NCBI GenBank assembly: GCA_002404895.1 | Contig: DHKO01000012.1 | Coordinates: 9,472 to 73,471 of the forward strand | Reading direction: 5' to 3' | Length of the DNA: 64,000 bases | Origin: Treponema sp. UBA4692 | Lineage (GTDB): Bacteria > Spirochaetota > Spirochaetia > Treponematales > Treponemataceae | Part shown: piece after piece, positions 31,210 to 38,991 of the stretch | How positions within the stretch are numbered: position 1 is the first letter of the stretch | Layout: each line of letters starts with the position of its first letter | Translations under genes and position numbers: made by a program | The notes under the pieces: generated by a model | The model's database searches: none | Told to the model about the DNA's origin: nothing | The model's input: the letters and a program-made list of their open reading frames with translations, nothing else

Positions 31210-31761
31210 CTACTGCTGGATTACATCCAGTGTCAAAAAGCGCACATCTTTTATCTTTGAAGAGCTGAGAATCGAGTCATTAATCGCATTGCGGATTTCA
31301 ATCTTAAGATTCTCCTCGTTCTGCGGACGAAGCTCCTCTGCTGTCTTCTGAGTAAAATATCGGCGCAAAAAGTCCTTGAGTTCAACAGTTCTTTGGGTAA
31401 TTTCTGTTGAGGTCGCCTTGTCTTCTTTCTTGTAGCCAAGAACAACGTCAACGCGCACAGAAGCAGGATTCGCCTCCATTGTTTTTGTCTGAATAACGCC
31501 AAGAGATGTGTACCAGTCCAAAATCTCGCGTGTCGGCGTGTAGTCCTCAGTCATGAGAATTGAAGACGGCGCGCCGGAATTGTTTCCGCCAGCAACTTTT
31601 GTTGTGATTATAACAACAGTAACAATGAGTATAACGGCTCCAAGACCTATTGCGACCCATTTTAAAAGTCCGGGGATAAGAAGACCTTTTTTGCCTTTGG
31701 CAGAAGCCGAAGCATCTGCGCCGCTATCATCAAGACCTAAACCATCATCTTCATCTGCCAT
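31210..31761 (-). CDS. fliL: FliL, flagellar basal body-associated protein
   Basis: A 183-residue single-pass membrane protein: an acidic, Ala/Ser-rich N-terminus, one helix (LLKWVAIGLGAVILIVTVVIITT), and a periplasmic stomatin-like domain (VRVDVVLGYKKEDKATSTEITQRTVELKDFLRRYFTQKTAEEL). FliL surrounds the stator and supports torque. It lies between motB and fliM, the spirochete order. Confidence 0.92.
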   Translation of the reverse strand: MADEDDGLGLDDSGADASASAKGKKGLLIPGLLKWVAIGLGAVILIVTVVIITTKVAGGNNSGAPSSILMTEDYTPTREILDWYTSLGVIQTKTMEANPASVRVDVVLGYKKEDKATSTEITQRTVELKDFLRRYFTQKTAEELRPQNEENLKIEIRNAINDSILSSSKIKDVRFLTLDVIQQ

Positions 31762-31841
31762 ATCAAAATCTCCTTAAAAATCACCACGGAGGCGAAACCG
31801 CCCGGAAAACAAAACGCTTTGCCGGAACTGAAAAAAAAAAA

Positions 31842-32582
31842 TTAAAAGTGTCCCTCGTCAAGAATAACGATGTCAACTCTTCTGTTGTAAGCCTGACCTT
31901 CCTTTGTCTCGTTCGAGAACATCGGGCGGGTGTCTGCATATCCGGCGATTGAGAACTGTTTTTCGTCAACGCCGAAATCCGCAAGATAATGAAGAACATT
32001 CGCCGCACGCGCCGCGGAAAGCTCCCAGTTTGAAGCGAATTCCGTGCCTGTATACGGCGTGCTGTCCGTGTGTCCCTCTATTCTAAATCTTCGGTTTTTT
32101 AGCTCTGAATCTTGAAAAAATTTGCTCAATTTAAGCAAAATTTCGCGAGTCTCGTCGATGTTGAGATTCGCGCTGCCCTCTTCAAAAAAAGCGTCCGAAG
32201 CAAGCGAGATTACAACTCCGCGCTCATCGCTTGAAATTGTGATTTTCGCGGACTTTACCTCGGGAGCAAAAAGCGTTACAGCCTTCTTCTTTGCAAGCGA
32301 AAGAGATTTTCCAAGCTCCACAGCAGGCATCGCGGTGAGAGTGTTTCCCAAATCGGCGATTCTTCCTGAAGCAAGAGACTGGCCGCCGCTGGTTGTCGGA
32401 GACTCAAGAGCTTCCGTCGGAATCGAAAGCGATGACTGAATCTGCGAAAGCTGCGACATATCCACCTCGGAAGGGTCGTAAAGCATTACGAAGAAGCAGA
32501 GCATCAATGTAATCATATCGCCGTATGTGCCTTGCCAGGCGGTTGACGGCTTATCAGGCTCTTTTTTTTCTCTCTTTGCCAT
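31842..32582 (-). CDS. motB: MotB, flagellar stator protein
   Basis: A 246-residue stator subunit. The N-terminal helix contains the proton-binding Asp in TYGDMITLMLCFFVMLYD. The C-terminal OmpA-like peptidoglycan-binding domain has RRFRIEGHTDSTPYTGTEFASNWELSAARA and ends in VDIVI. It anchors the MotA/B complex to the wall. It follows motA by 15 nt. Confidence 0.95.
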   Translation of the reverse strand: MAKREKKEPDKPSTAWQGTYGDMITLMLCFFVMLYDPSEVDMSQLSQIQSSLSIPTEALESPTTSGGQSLASGRIADLGNTLTAMPAVELGKSLSLAKKKAVTLFAPEVKSAKITISSDERGVVISLASDAFFEEGSANLNIDETREILLKLSKFFQDSELKNRRFRIEGHTDSTPYTGTEFASNWELSAARAANVLHYLADFGVDEKQFSIAGYADTRPMFSNETKEGQAYNRRVDIVILDEGHF

Positions 32583-32597
32583 TATTTTTTCCTATTT

Positions 32598-33380
32598 CTA
32601 GTCCTTCAAGACATCAGGCTCGATGATTTTTCTTGTTTTAGGGTCAAGATAAGTAAGAAGCTTCATCGCAAGGATTCGAGGGTTGTCTCCTGCCTGAATC
32701 GAAAGAACGCCCTCGATTATCATCTCGTAGGTCGCCATTTCCTGCGAGTTCTGCCCCATGAGCTTCTGCGCGACAGGTCCTACGAGCCAGTTCGCGAGCA
32801 TAGAACCGTACAATGTTGTAATCAAAGCGACAGCCATGTTAGGACCGAGCGAGCTTTTATCTTCCAAGTTGTTCAACATACCAATCAAACCGATTACAGT
32901 ACCCATCATACCAAATCCAGGTCCGAATCCTGCCCACTGGTTTACAATATTGATGATTTTCATGTGGCGGGCTTCAGTCTGGCTCATCTCGTTCTCGAGA
33001 ATCGCGCGGATAATGTTTCCGTCAGTGCCGTCAACAACCATTCTCAGGCCTTCTTTCATAAACGGAGAGTCAAGGTCGTCAAGTCCTTCTTCAAGAGCAA
33101 GGATTCCCTCGCGCCGGGCTTTTTCAGAAAGGCTTACCATGCTCTGAATCAAAGATTTTTCGTTATAGTCAAAAGTCTTGAAAATTCTTCCGTAAGCCTT
33201 AAAGAAAGTGAGGACATCCGAAAGAGGAGCCACTATGAACAAAGAGAACAAAGAACCGCCGATAGTTACGAAAACAGACGGAATATCAATGATTCCCATG
33301 AGGGAACCACCAGAAGTCGCAACACCGAGCACGATTACAGCCGCGCCGCCAATAATACCAATCAAAGTTGCTATATCCAT
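32598..33380 (-). CDS. motA: MotA, flagellar stator protein
   Basis: A 260-residue protein with four membrane helices, a large cytoplasmic loop with conserved charged residues (SEKARREGILALEEGLDDLDSPFMKEGLRMVVDG) and the functional prolines in GPGFGMMGTVIGLIGML. It forms the ion channel with MotB and contacts FliG. It lies 55 nt after flbD in the same transcript. Confidence 0.95.
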   Translation of the reverse strand: MDIATLIGIIGGAAVIVLGVATSGGSLMGIIDIPSVFVTIGGSLFSLFIVAPLSDVLTFFKAYGRIFKTFDYNEKSLIQSMVSLSEKARREGILALEEGLDDLDSPFMKEGLRMVVDGTDGNIIRAILENEMSQTEARHMKIINIVNQWAGFGPGFGMMGTVIGLIGMLNNLEDKSSLGPNMAVALITTLYGSMLANWLVGPVAQKLMGQNSQEMATYEMIIEGVLSIQAGDNPRILAMKLLTYLDPKTRKIIEPDVLKD

Positions 33381-33435
33381 GAAAATCTCCTAATTTTCAA
33401 AACTGTGCTAATTTGCTTTCTATTAGATTATCGAA

Positions 33436-33633
33436 TTATAATTCCTGTTTGTTTATTCCAATTTGCCTTCGGTAGGAAATAATCTCTTGAATAACTGCGT
33501 CAGGACTGTCTTTTAAAACGATTTTTTTTCCAGACAAAAATGTAATCGTCAAGTCTGGATTCTGCTCCATGCTTTCAATCATGTGCGGATTTATCCAATA
33601 TTTTGAGCCGTCAAGCTTTGTAACAGGAATCAT
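33436..33633 (-). CDS. flbD: FlbD family flagellar protein
   Basis: A 65-residue protein starting MIPVTKLDGSKYWINPHMIESMEQNPD, the typical start of the small FlbD family often found before motA. The ATG at 33,633 follows GGTGGG; an ATG 14 codons upstream lacks a ribosome site. It is the first gene of the long motility transcript. The family role is not settled. Confidence 0.88.
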   Translation of the reverse strand: MIPVTKLDGSKYWINPHMIESMEQNPDLTITFLSGKKIVLKDSPDAVIQEIISYRRQIGINKQEL

Positions 33634-33692
33634 TTTTACCCACCGTCTACTATAATACTTAAATTTGATGAACATTGAAAGTATCTGTTATT

Positions 33693-33720
33693 TTATCGGC
33701 CGGATTTTTGCGATTGTTTA
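33693..33720 (-). promoter_or_regulatory. Sigma28-like promoter before flbD-motAB operon
   Basis: The leftward strand reads TAAA (33,717-33,720), 16 bp, GCCGATAA (33,693-33,700). The -10 is a perfect match to the enterobacterial sigma28 consensus, with a spacer one base longer than usual. It is 60 nt before the flbD start. A weak sigma70-like TATTAT lies nearer the gene (about 33,654). The rest of the 315-nt region to the response regulator is AT-rich with nothing else I can assign. Confidence 0.6.
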
Positions 33721-33948
33721 CATGTGTTTACAGGCCGAGCGGACGCAAAATGATGCTTCAAAAGCAAAATTAAAATCTCCCGATAACTTTTTATTATAAT
33801 CTCCAAAATTTATTGTCTTTTTTTGAAAGTTAAAATAATTTTTTTTAGTCAGAATTAAAAACAAAATGAACGAAATTGAACTGCAATCAAAAAGTTCAAG
33901 CGAAAAGTAAAATTCAGGATTTCAGATTCTAAAAAAGGAGTTATAAAA

Positions 33949-34635
33949 ATGGCAATAAAGATTTTGATTATCGAAGACATCCCGGAAATGTCGCAGCTTG
34001 TCTCAATGTACATAAAAAAAGACGGAATGGAGCCGCTTCCAGCCCTTAGCGCGGAGGAAGGACTTGAAATCTTGAAAATCGAGACTCCGGACCTTGTGAT
34101 TCTTGACCTGAATCTTCCGGGAATGAGCGGATTTGACTTTCTAAAGAAATTCCGTTCTGAATTCAAGACGACAATTCCAGTGATTATCGTTTCGGCGCGG
34201 GACGCAGATCAGGACATAATCAGCGGGCTTGAATACGGAGCGGACGAATTTGTCACAAAGCCTTTCTCGCCGAAAGTCCTCGTGGCGCGCGTAAAAGCGA
34301 ATTTAAGGCGCAATTCCGATATTTCGGCGGCGGCCGAGGAAACTTACAAATTCGGAGATTTTACGGTTTTGCTGAATTCTTGCGTTCTAAAAAAAGGCGC
34401 AGAGAAGATTCCTCTTTCAGCAAAAGAATACAACGTTCTTGAATTTTTCATAAAGCACGAGGGCGAGCAGCTCACGCCTGAAAAAATCTATCACTCTGTA
34501 TGGAAAGCCGAATTCGGCGACTTTACAGCGGTTGCGGTTTACGTTCAGCGTTTAAGGAAGAAAATTGAAAAAGACCCGGCGAATCCAGAGCATTTGAAGA
34601 CTGTTTTCGGGCTTGGCTATGTGTTTGCAAAATAA
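33949..34635 (+). CDS. Response regulator, OmpR/PhoB family
   Basis: A 228-residue protein. The receiver domain (1-120) has the acidic pair E9-D10, phospho-acceptor D53 in LVILDLNLPGMSG, Ser in IIVSARD and Lys in FVTKPF. The C-terminal winged helix (130-228) includes LSAKEYNVLEFFIKHEG and the wing VYVQRLRKKIEKDP ... LKTVFGLGYVF. It is followed after 62 nt by its likely kinase. The input is unknown. AGGAG precedes the start. Confidence 0.94.
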   Translation: MAIKILIIEDIPEMSQLVSMYIKKDGMEPLPALSAEEGLEILKIETPDLVILDLNLPGMSGFDFLKKFRSEFKTTIPVIIVSARDADQDIISGLEYGADEFVTKPFSPKVLVARVKANLRRNSDISAAAEETYKFGDFTVLLNSCVLKKGAEKIPLSAKEYNVLEFFIKHEGEQLTPEKIYHSVWKAEFGDFTAVAVYVQRLRKKIEKDPANPEHLKTVFGLGYVFAK

Positions 34636-34697
34636 TTTATTTTCATCAAGATTCGTTTCAGAATTTTAGGAAATCAAGGAAATTTTTGGAAAATAAA

Positions 34698-36071
34698 ATG
34701 AAAATCAAAACTCAGCTCAGGCTTTTTCTTGCTGGCGTGATTCTAGTTCCGATGCTTGCGATTTCAGGCTTTGAAGCCTATCACTACCTGAACCGCCCAG
34801 AAAAAATGCTTTTCGACGGCTACCGGCAAATCAGAAATATGAAGTCCCTTCATCTTTCAAAAAAAGACACTGTTGTGATGAAGCAGATTATGAAAACTCT
34901 TCCTCCGAATGTCGATTTTATTCTCATTTCGCACCACAAAGACATTCTGATGACGACTTTCCCTGAATTTAAAGGCAAAACGCAAATCGATGACGAAACG
35001 CTTTTTGACTACATGAACAGCACAAGCAACAAATATTTCTATCAGATTGTCTCGCCGCCGCTAGAGGATACAGACTCGGAGATAATCCTGATAAGCCGTG
35101 TCCAGCGCGACCAGCACAGGAAAAAAGGCGGATTCGAGAAATTTGTCGCGATGACAATCTTTTTCATAATAATCTTTGAGATTTTCTGTATCGCGTTCAT
35201 CTATATTGTCTCAAGAACAATCACGCGCTCAATCACGCTTCTTGACAAAAACACAAAAAAAATCGCGGGCGGAGAGCTTGACGTGAAGCTCGAGTACGAG
35301 AAAAACTCAAAAGACGACAACGAAATCACAAGTTTAACAGAAAACTTGGAAAAAATGCGGCTCGCATTAAAAGACGACAACGAGCGGCGCACAAAATTCA
35401 TAATGGGAATAAGCCACGACCTGCGCACTCCAGTCGCGGTGATAAAAGGCTACACAGAGGCGATGAGCGACGGAATGTACGAGAACCCGGACGAAATCAA
35501 AAAATCGCTTGAAATAATAGAAGCAAAGACCGACCAGCTCGAAACGATGATTAACACGCTGATTAACTTTGTGAAGCTCAATCAGACAGACTGGCTGCAG
35601 CAGCTCAAAAAGCAGAAGCTTTTCCCGGTAATCTCCGAATTCGCGAAAAATTCCGTTACGACAGGCGAAATCTTCAAGCGGAAAGTAAGCGCGAAAATCG
35701 AAATCGACGAGAGCCTTGAAATTCCTTTTGACAAGCTCCTTTTCCAGCGGAGCCTTGAAAACCTTTTCTCAAACGCAATCCGCTACACAAGCGAAAACGA
35801 CTCGGTTGAAATAAGCGCAGTTCAGGAAAAAATCCAGAACAAAAAATCCGTGAAAATCGCGATAAAAGACTCAGGAATCGGAATCAAAAAGGAAGACTTG
35901 GACAAAATTTTTGACTTGTTCTATCGCGCCACAAATTCAAGGCGAGAGGAAGGAATGGGAATCGGGCTTTCAGTCGTGAAGACAATCGTGAACGCGCACG
36001 GCTGGGACATAAAAGTTTCATCTGAAAAAGATGTAGGAACAGAATTTGTAATCACAATTCCAGTCTTGTAA
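34698..36071 (+). CDS. Sensor histidine kinase
   Basis: A 457-residue membrane kinase. Helix 1 is LRLFLAGVILVPMLAISGF. A periplasmic sensor of about 130 residues with no family I recognise follows, then helix 2 (VAMTIFFIIIFEIFCIAFIYIV), HAMP, and HisKA with the phospho-His in IMGISHDLRTPVAVIKGYTE. The ATPase domain has N box NLFSNAIRYTS, G1 DSGIGI and G2 GMGIGLSVVK. The start is the ATG at 34,698, not the TTG 12 nt earlier. It pairs with the response regulator upstream. Confidence 0.93.
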   Translation: MKIKTQLRLFLAGVILVPMLAISGFEAYHYLNRPEKMLFDGYRQIRNMKSLHLSKKDTVVMKQIMKTLPPNVDFILISHHKDILMTTFPEFKGKTQIDDETLFDYMNSTSNKYFYQIVSPPLEDTDSEIILISRVQRDQHRKKGGFEKFVAMTIFFIIIFEIFCIAFIYIVSRTITRSITLLDKNTKKIAGGELDVKLEYEKNSKDDNEITSLTENLEKMRLALKDDNERRTKFIMGISHDLRTPVAVIKGYTEAMSDGMYENPDEIKKSLEIIEAKTDQLETMINTLINFVKLNQTDWLQQLKKQKLFPVISEFAKNSVTTGEIFKRKVSAKIEIDESLEIPFDKLLFQRSLENLFSNAIRYTSENDSVEISAVQEKIQNKKSVKIAIKDSGIGIKKEDLDKIFDLFYRATNSRREEGMGIGLSVVKTIVNAHGWDIKVSSEKDVGTEFVITIPVL

Positions 36072-36150
36072 TTTTAGTTTTTATATATTGAAGAAAATTT
36101 AATTGAAGAATATCAGCCGTTTTCCAAAAACAGGTTTCAAAAACGCTCAT

Positions 36151-36240
36151 CATTCCGAGCTTGACTCGGAATCTGCAAGAAAAATACAGAGCAGATGCTG
36201 AAATCGGGCAGTTTTCTGCTCGTCTTGAATTCAGCATGAC
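36151..36240. repeat. Interspersed palindromic repeats (CATTCCGA / GCTGAA type)
   Basis: CATTCCGAG...CTCGGAATC (36,151-36,173) and GATGCTGAA ... TTCAGCATGAC (36,194-36,240) are imperfect inverted repeats. Related copies occur near 46,445-46,580 and 62,764-62,815. They occupy the 440-nt gap between the kinase and the superoxide reductase gene, where I see no coding frame. Confidence 0.7.
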
Positions 36241-36351
36241 GACAAACGCAATTCATTTCAAAAAATCCGGCAAATCAAAATTCCAGTTTTCCAAAAATCA
36301 AAATTCCTAATCAAAATCATTAAAAGCCCCGAAAAATCGGCGTTTCGCCTC

Positions 36352-36376
36352 TCATCACAGCGGTGATGATTTTTTG
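36352..36376 (+). terminator. Terminator after the two-component system
   Basis: TCATCAC, 4-nt loop, GTGATGA and six T. It lies 280 nt after the kinase stop and before the superoxide reductase gene. Confidence 0.6.
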
Positions 36377-36511
36377 ATGACCGTTTGCGGGCGTTTTTCG
36401 TTTACACAGATTTTTTTTGCGGTATCTTAAAGGCACAAGGACAGGCAAAAACGGCTTTTGAAAAATCAGAATCAAAAACTGAAAACTCTTCTGCCCTTCT
36501 GGAGGTCTTAT

Positions 36512-36892
36512 ATGCAGCTGAAATTTTATTATTGCAGACATTGCGGAAAAATCATCGCAATCGTAAAGGACTCTGGCGTTCCGACAGTCTGCTGCGGAAG
36601 CGATATGCTCGAGCTTGTCCCGGGAACAATGGAAGGCTCAATGGAAAAGCACATTCCTGTAATCAAAGTTTCTGGAAACACCGTCTCCGTGACAGTCGGC
36701 TCAAAGCTCCATCCGTCTGAGGCAGAGCATTACATCGAGTGGATTTTGCTGCAGACCGACAAGGGAATCCAGCAGAAATGGCTCCAGCCGGGAAATTCCC
36801 CGAATGTGGACTTTGCGGTTATGACAGGCGAAAAAGTCGAGGCGGCATACGAATACTGCAATATTCACAGGCTCTGGAAAGCGGAATTTTAG
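36512..36892 (+). CDS. dfx: Superoxide reductase (desulfoferrodoxin)
   Basis: A 126-residue desulfoferrodoxin from the ATG after GGAGG. The N-terminal desulforedoxin-like Fe centre shows CRHC near residue 8 and VCC near residue 27. The C-terminal SOR domain has all ligands of the catalytic Fe: His in EKHIPV, two His in KLHPSEAEHYIEW, and Cys and His in EYCNIHRLW. It reduces superoxide to peroxide without making oxygen, suiting an anaerobe. A ferritin follows 144 nt downstream. The TAG stop is followed in frame by 37 more sense codons before a TGA. Confidence 0.93.
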   Translation: MQLKFYYCRHCGKIIAIVKDSGVPTVCCGSDMLELVPGTMEGSMEKHIPVIKVSGNTVSVTVGSKLHPSEAEHYIEWILLQTDKGIQQKWLQPGNSPNVDFAVMTGEKVEAAYEYCNIHRLWKAEF

Positions 36893-37036
36893 GAAACACA
36901 GCCTTTCATCCGCGCTCACGAAAAAAACAGCCGTTTCATCAACGCAGAATTTTTAAAAGAAAATCCGAAAGAAAGAATCTTCCAAACCGCGCAGGAAAAC
37001 GGCTGAACTTCAATCAAAAACAAAAAAGGAGATTTT

Positions 37037-37525
37037 ATGAAAAAAGCGACACCATTGACTTCAATGCTGAACACCCAGATTCAAAAGGAATTCGAGTCGG
37101 CATATCTTTATCTTGGATTTGCGGCGTTCTTCGAGCAGCAGGGGCTTCAGGGATTTTCAGAATGGTACAAGCAGCAGGCCGAGGAAGAAAAGGAGCACGC
37201 TGTAAAAATTTACGACTATCTCTGCAAGACAGGACAGCCTGTGGAGCTTCTTCCGATTTCGTCTCTGAAAGCAAAGCCAACTTCAATACAGCAGGCGCTT
37301 GAAAAAAGCCTTGAGCATGAGGAATACATAACAAGCCTGATAACCGCGCTTTACTTTCAGGCGGAAAAAGAAAAAGACCTGTTCGCGAAAAACTTTCTGA
37401 ACTGGTTTGTAAACGAGCAGTTCGAGGAGGAGCAAAAGGCAGGCGAGCTGATTATAAAATACAACCTCTTCGGCGCGACTCCTGAAGGACTTCACGCGCT
37501 GGACAAGGAGCTTGGCTGCCGATAA
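37037..37525 (+). CDS. ftnA: Ferritin, non-haem bacterial type
   Basis: A 162-residue four-helix ferritin with AAGGAG before the start. Ferroxidase residues are visible: Glu in QIQKEFESAYLYLGF, E-x-x-H in EEEKEHAVKIYDYL, Glu and Gln further on (ITALYFQAEKEKD, EQFEEEQKAGELI). It stores iron and removes ferrous ions that would react with the peroxide made by the upstream superoxide reductase. The two genes probably form an oxidative-stress pair. Confidence 0.92.
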   Translation: MKKATPLTSMLNTQIQKEFESAYLYLGFAAFFEQQGLQGFSEWYKQQAEEEKEHAVKIYDYLCKTGQPVELLPISSLKAKPTSIQQALEKSLEHEEYITSLITALYFQAEKEKDLFAKNFLNWFVNEQFEEEQKAGELIIKYNLFGATPEGLHALDKELGCR

Positions 37526-37561
37526 AAGCCTGAATTTCAAATTTCAGCTGACCTTGGTTTT

Positions 37562-37696
37562 AAATGCGCTTTCAACAGAAGTCGCTCACTAAAAACGATA
37601 AAAGCCTAAGCAGCAAGGCTGGCGCAAGCCCAAGACGTTTATATCGGCTAGCTAGCCGGCTCGTTGCCGAAAACTGATTACGCGCATTTTGCTTAG
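37562..37696. other. Intergenic block with crossing inverted repeats
   Basis: In the 230-nt gap after ferritin, AAATGCGC (37,562-37,569) is complementary to GCGCATTT (37,682-37,689), while CTAAGC (37,606-37,611) is complementary to GCTTAG (37,691-37,696). The pairs cross, as in a pseudoknot. A 14-bp palindrome CGGCTAGCTAGCCG (37,645-37,658) and a GGCT/AGCC stem lie inside. No coding frame. It may be a structured RNA or terminator region. Confidence 0.4.
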
Positions 37697-37755
37697 TTTA
37701 GCCAAAAAGTTTTTTATCCAGGCTAGGAAATGGATTTTCAGAAACGGACAAAAAT

Positions 37756-38448
37756 CTAAAAGCCTTTTTTCCCTGAACGTCTGGATTCCGCTTCCGCGCG
37801 CTCTTTTTTGAACAAGTCCATAAGCTGCTCGCGGGTAAGATTTCCGTTCCGCTCGCGCGCAGCTTTTAGCTTCCTGTAGACCGTGTTCTCGCTGAATCCC
37901 TCGACTTCCTTCTGATAGATTTTTCCGCCGGAAAGCTGCTCAAGAATCTTCACCTCGTCCTCATAAAGAACCAGCCTTTTCCGCTCAAACTGGTTGTCAA
38001 GCACAAAGAAAACGCTTCCGACAAACCAGATGCTCCGCGAGATATGAATCAGAAAATTGCACAGGCTCTCTCCGTTCAGCGAAAAAGCCACGCACACAAC
38101 CGAAAAATAAAGCGCAAGCGCGATATACTTAATTCCCGGCTTAATCATAATCACAATGCACACGAGAAAAAGAGCTGTAAAATTGTTGAAAAGAAAAGTC
38201 TTCTCAAACGCAATCATAAAGACAAGAATCACAGCGTAAAAAAGATAAAAATAAGAGAAGCACTTTCTTCTAAACAGAAACGCAGCAGGAATATAAAGGA
38301 AATTCATCACGGCGATAATCCAAGTTCCGACAAAAAATCCCTCGCTCACGCCTTTCCAGACATAAAGCAGGCACAAATCGCCAGAAAGAATCCCCGTAAA
38401 AAGAACAAAATGCTCGCTCAAAAAATCACTGAAAACATCGTTTTTCAT
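37756..38448 (-). CDS. Membrane protein with C-terminal HTH domain
   Basis: A 230-residue protein with about six N-terminal membrane helices (to residue 155) and a cytoplasmic tail whose ILEQLSGGKIYQKEVEGFSENTVYRKLKAARERNG stretch has the pattern of a LuxR-like HTH. Treponemes carry several such one-component membrane regulators. No enzymatic motif is present. Its signal and target are unknown. A poly-helix sensor coupled directly to an HTH is the likely design. Confidence 0.7.
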   Translation of the reverse strand: MKNDVFSDFLSEHFVLFTGILSGDLCLLYVWKGVSEGFFVGTWIIAVMNFLYIPAAFLFRRKCFSYFYLFYAVILVFMIAFEKTFLFNNFTALFLVCIVIMIKPGIKYIALALYFSVVCVAFSLNGESLCNFLIHISRSIWFVGSVFFVLDNQFERKRLVLYEDEVKILEQLSGGKIYQKEVEGFSENTVYRKLKAARERNGNLTREQLMDLFKKERAEAESRRSGKKGF

Positions 38449-38676
38449 CCGCCCACTCCAAAAGTTTTTTTAAATTTGACAGACAGCTTTTAGCCATCAA
38501 GAACCGCCGAAAATCCAAAACAGAGCCGCAAAAGCGCACAAGCACGATTTATAAGAAGATTCTATTTATTTTATGATACCACCTTGTCCCGGATTTTGCA
38601 TTGAAAACTTCGGCTTTCAGAACAAAACAAGAAAAAAATTATGAAATGCAAAAAAATCACAGGCGGCACAAAATTT

Positions 38677-38985
38677 GGGCGTTCCCCGGCATCCTGTCGC
38701 ACAAGAAGCTTCGCTTCTTGCAGTGTTTCTGCCTCTAATCCGCCATCCGTGGCGGAATCAACTTCCGCAGAATAATTGTTTTTGGCGGCAAATGTCGGGT
38801 CGGGCTTTCCAGCCTTCGCTCACGCTCATTCTTCAGCAACCTTTGGTTGCCTCAGAACTTCGGGCTTCCAATCCCTAACGCATTAGCGTTGGGACGTGCG
38901 CGTAAGCGCACATGTCAAATACCCGAGTTTTTCGCCACAAAATCTCGCAGCAAACCTCATGTTTGCAAATCCCTGACGCAAAAAA
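38677..38985. repeat. Hairpin-dense intergenic element
   Basis: About 300 nt without a gene but with at least six short perfect hairpins: CAAGAAGC/GCTTCTTG, TCCGCCA/TGGCGGA, CAACC/GGTTG, TAACGC/GCGTT, TGCGC/GCGCA and CAAAC/GTTTG. The frame-like ends GGGCGTT (38,677) and CCCTAACGC or CCCTGACGC (38,872-38,980) resemble intergenic elements I have seen in anaerobe genomes (memory, unverified). It adjoins the restriction-modification genes. The gap 38,449-38,676 shows nothing else. Confidence 0.55.
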
Positions 38986-38991
38986 ATATTT

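Noticed and set aside
33855..34166. Leftward ORF opposite the response regulator
   Set aside because: The rightward frame encodes a complete receiver domain; the leftward product is a shadow.
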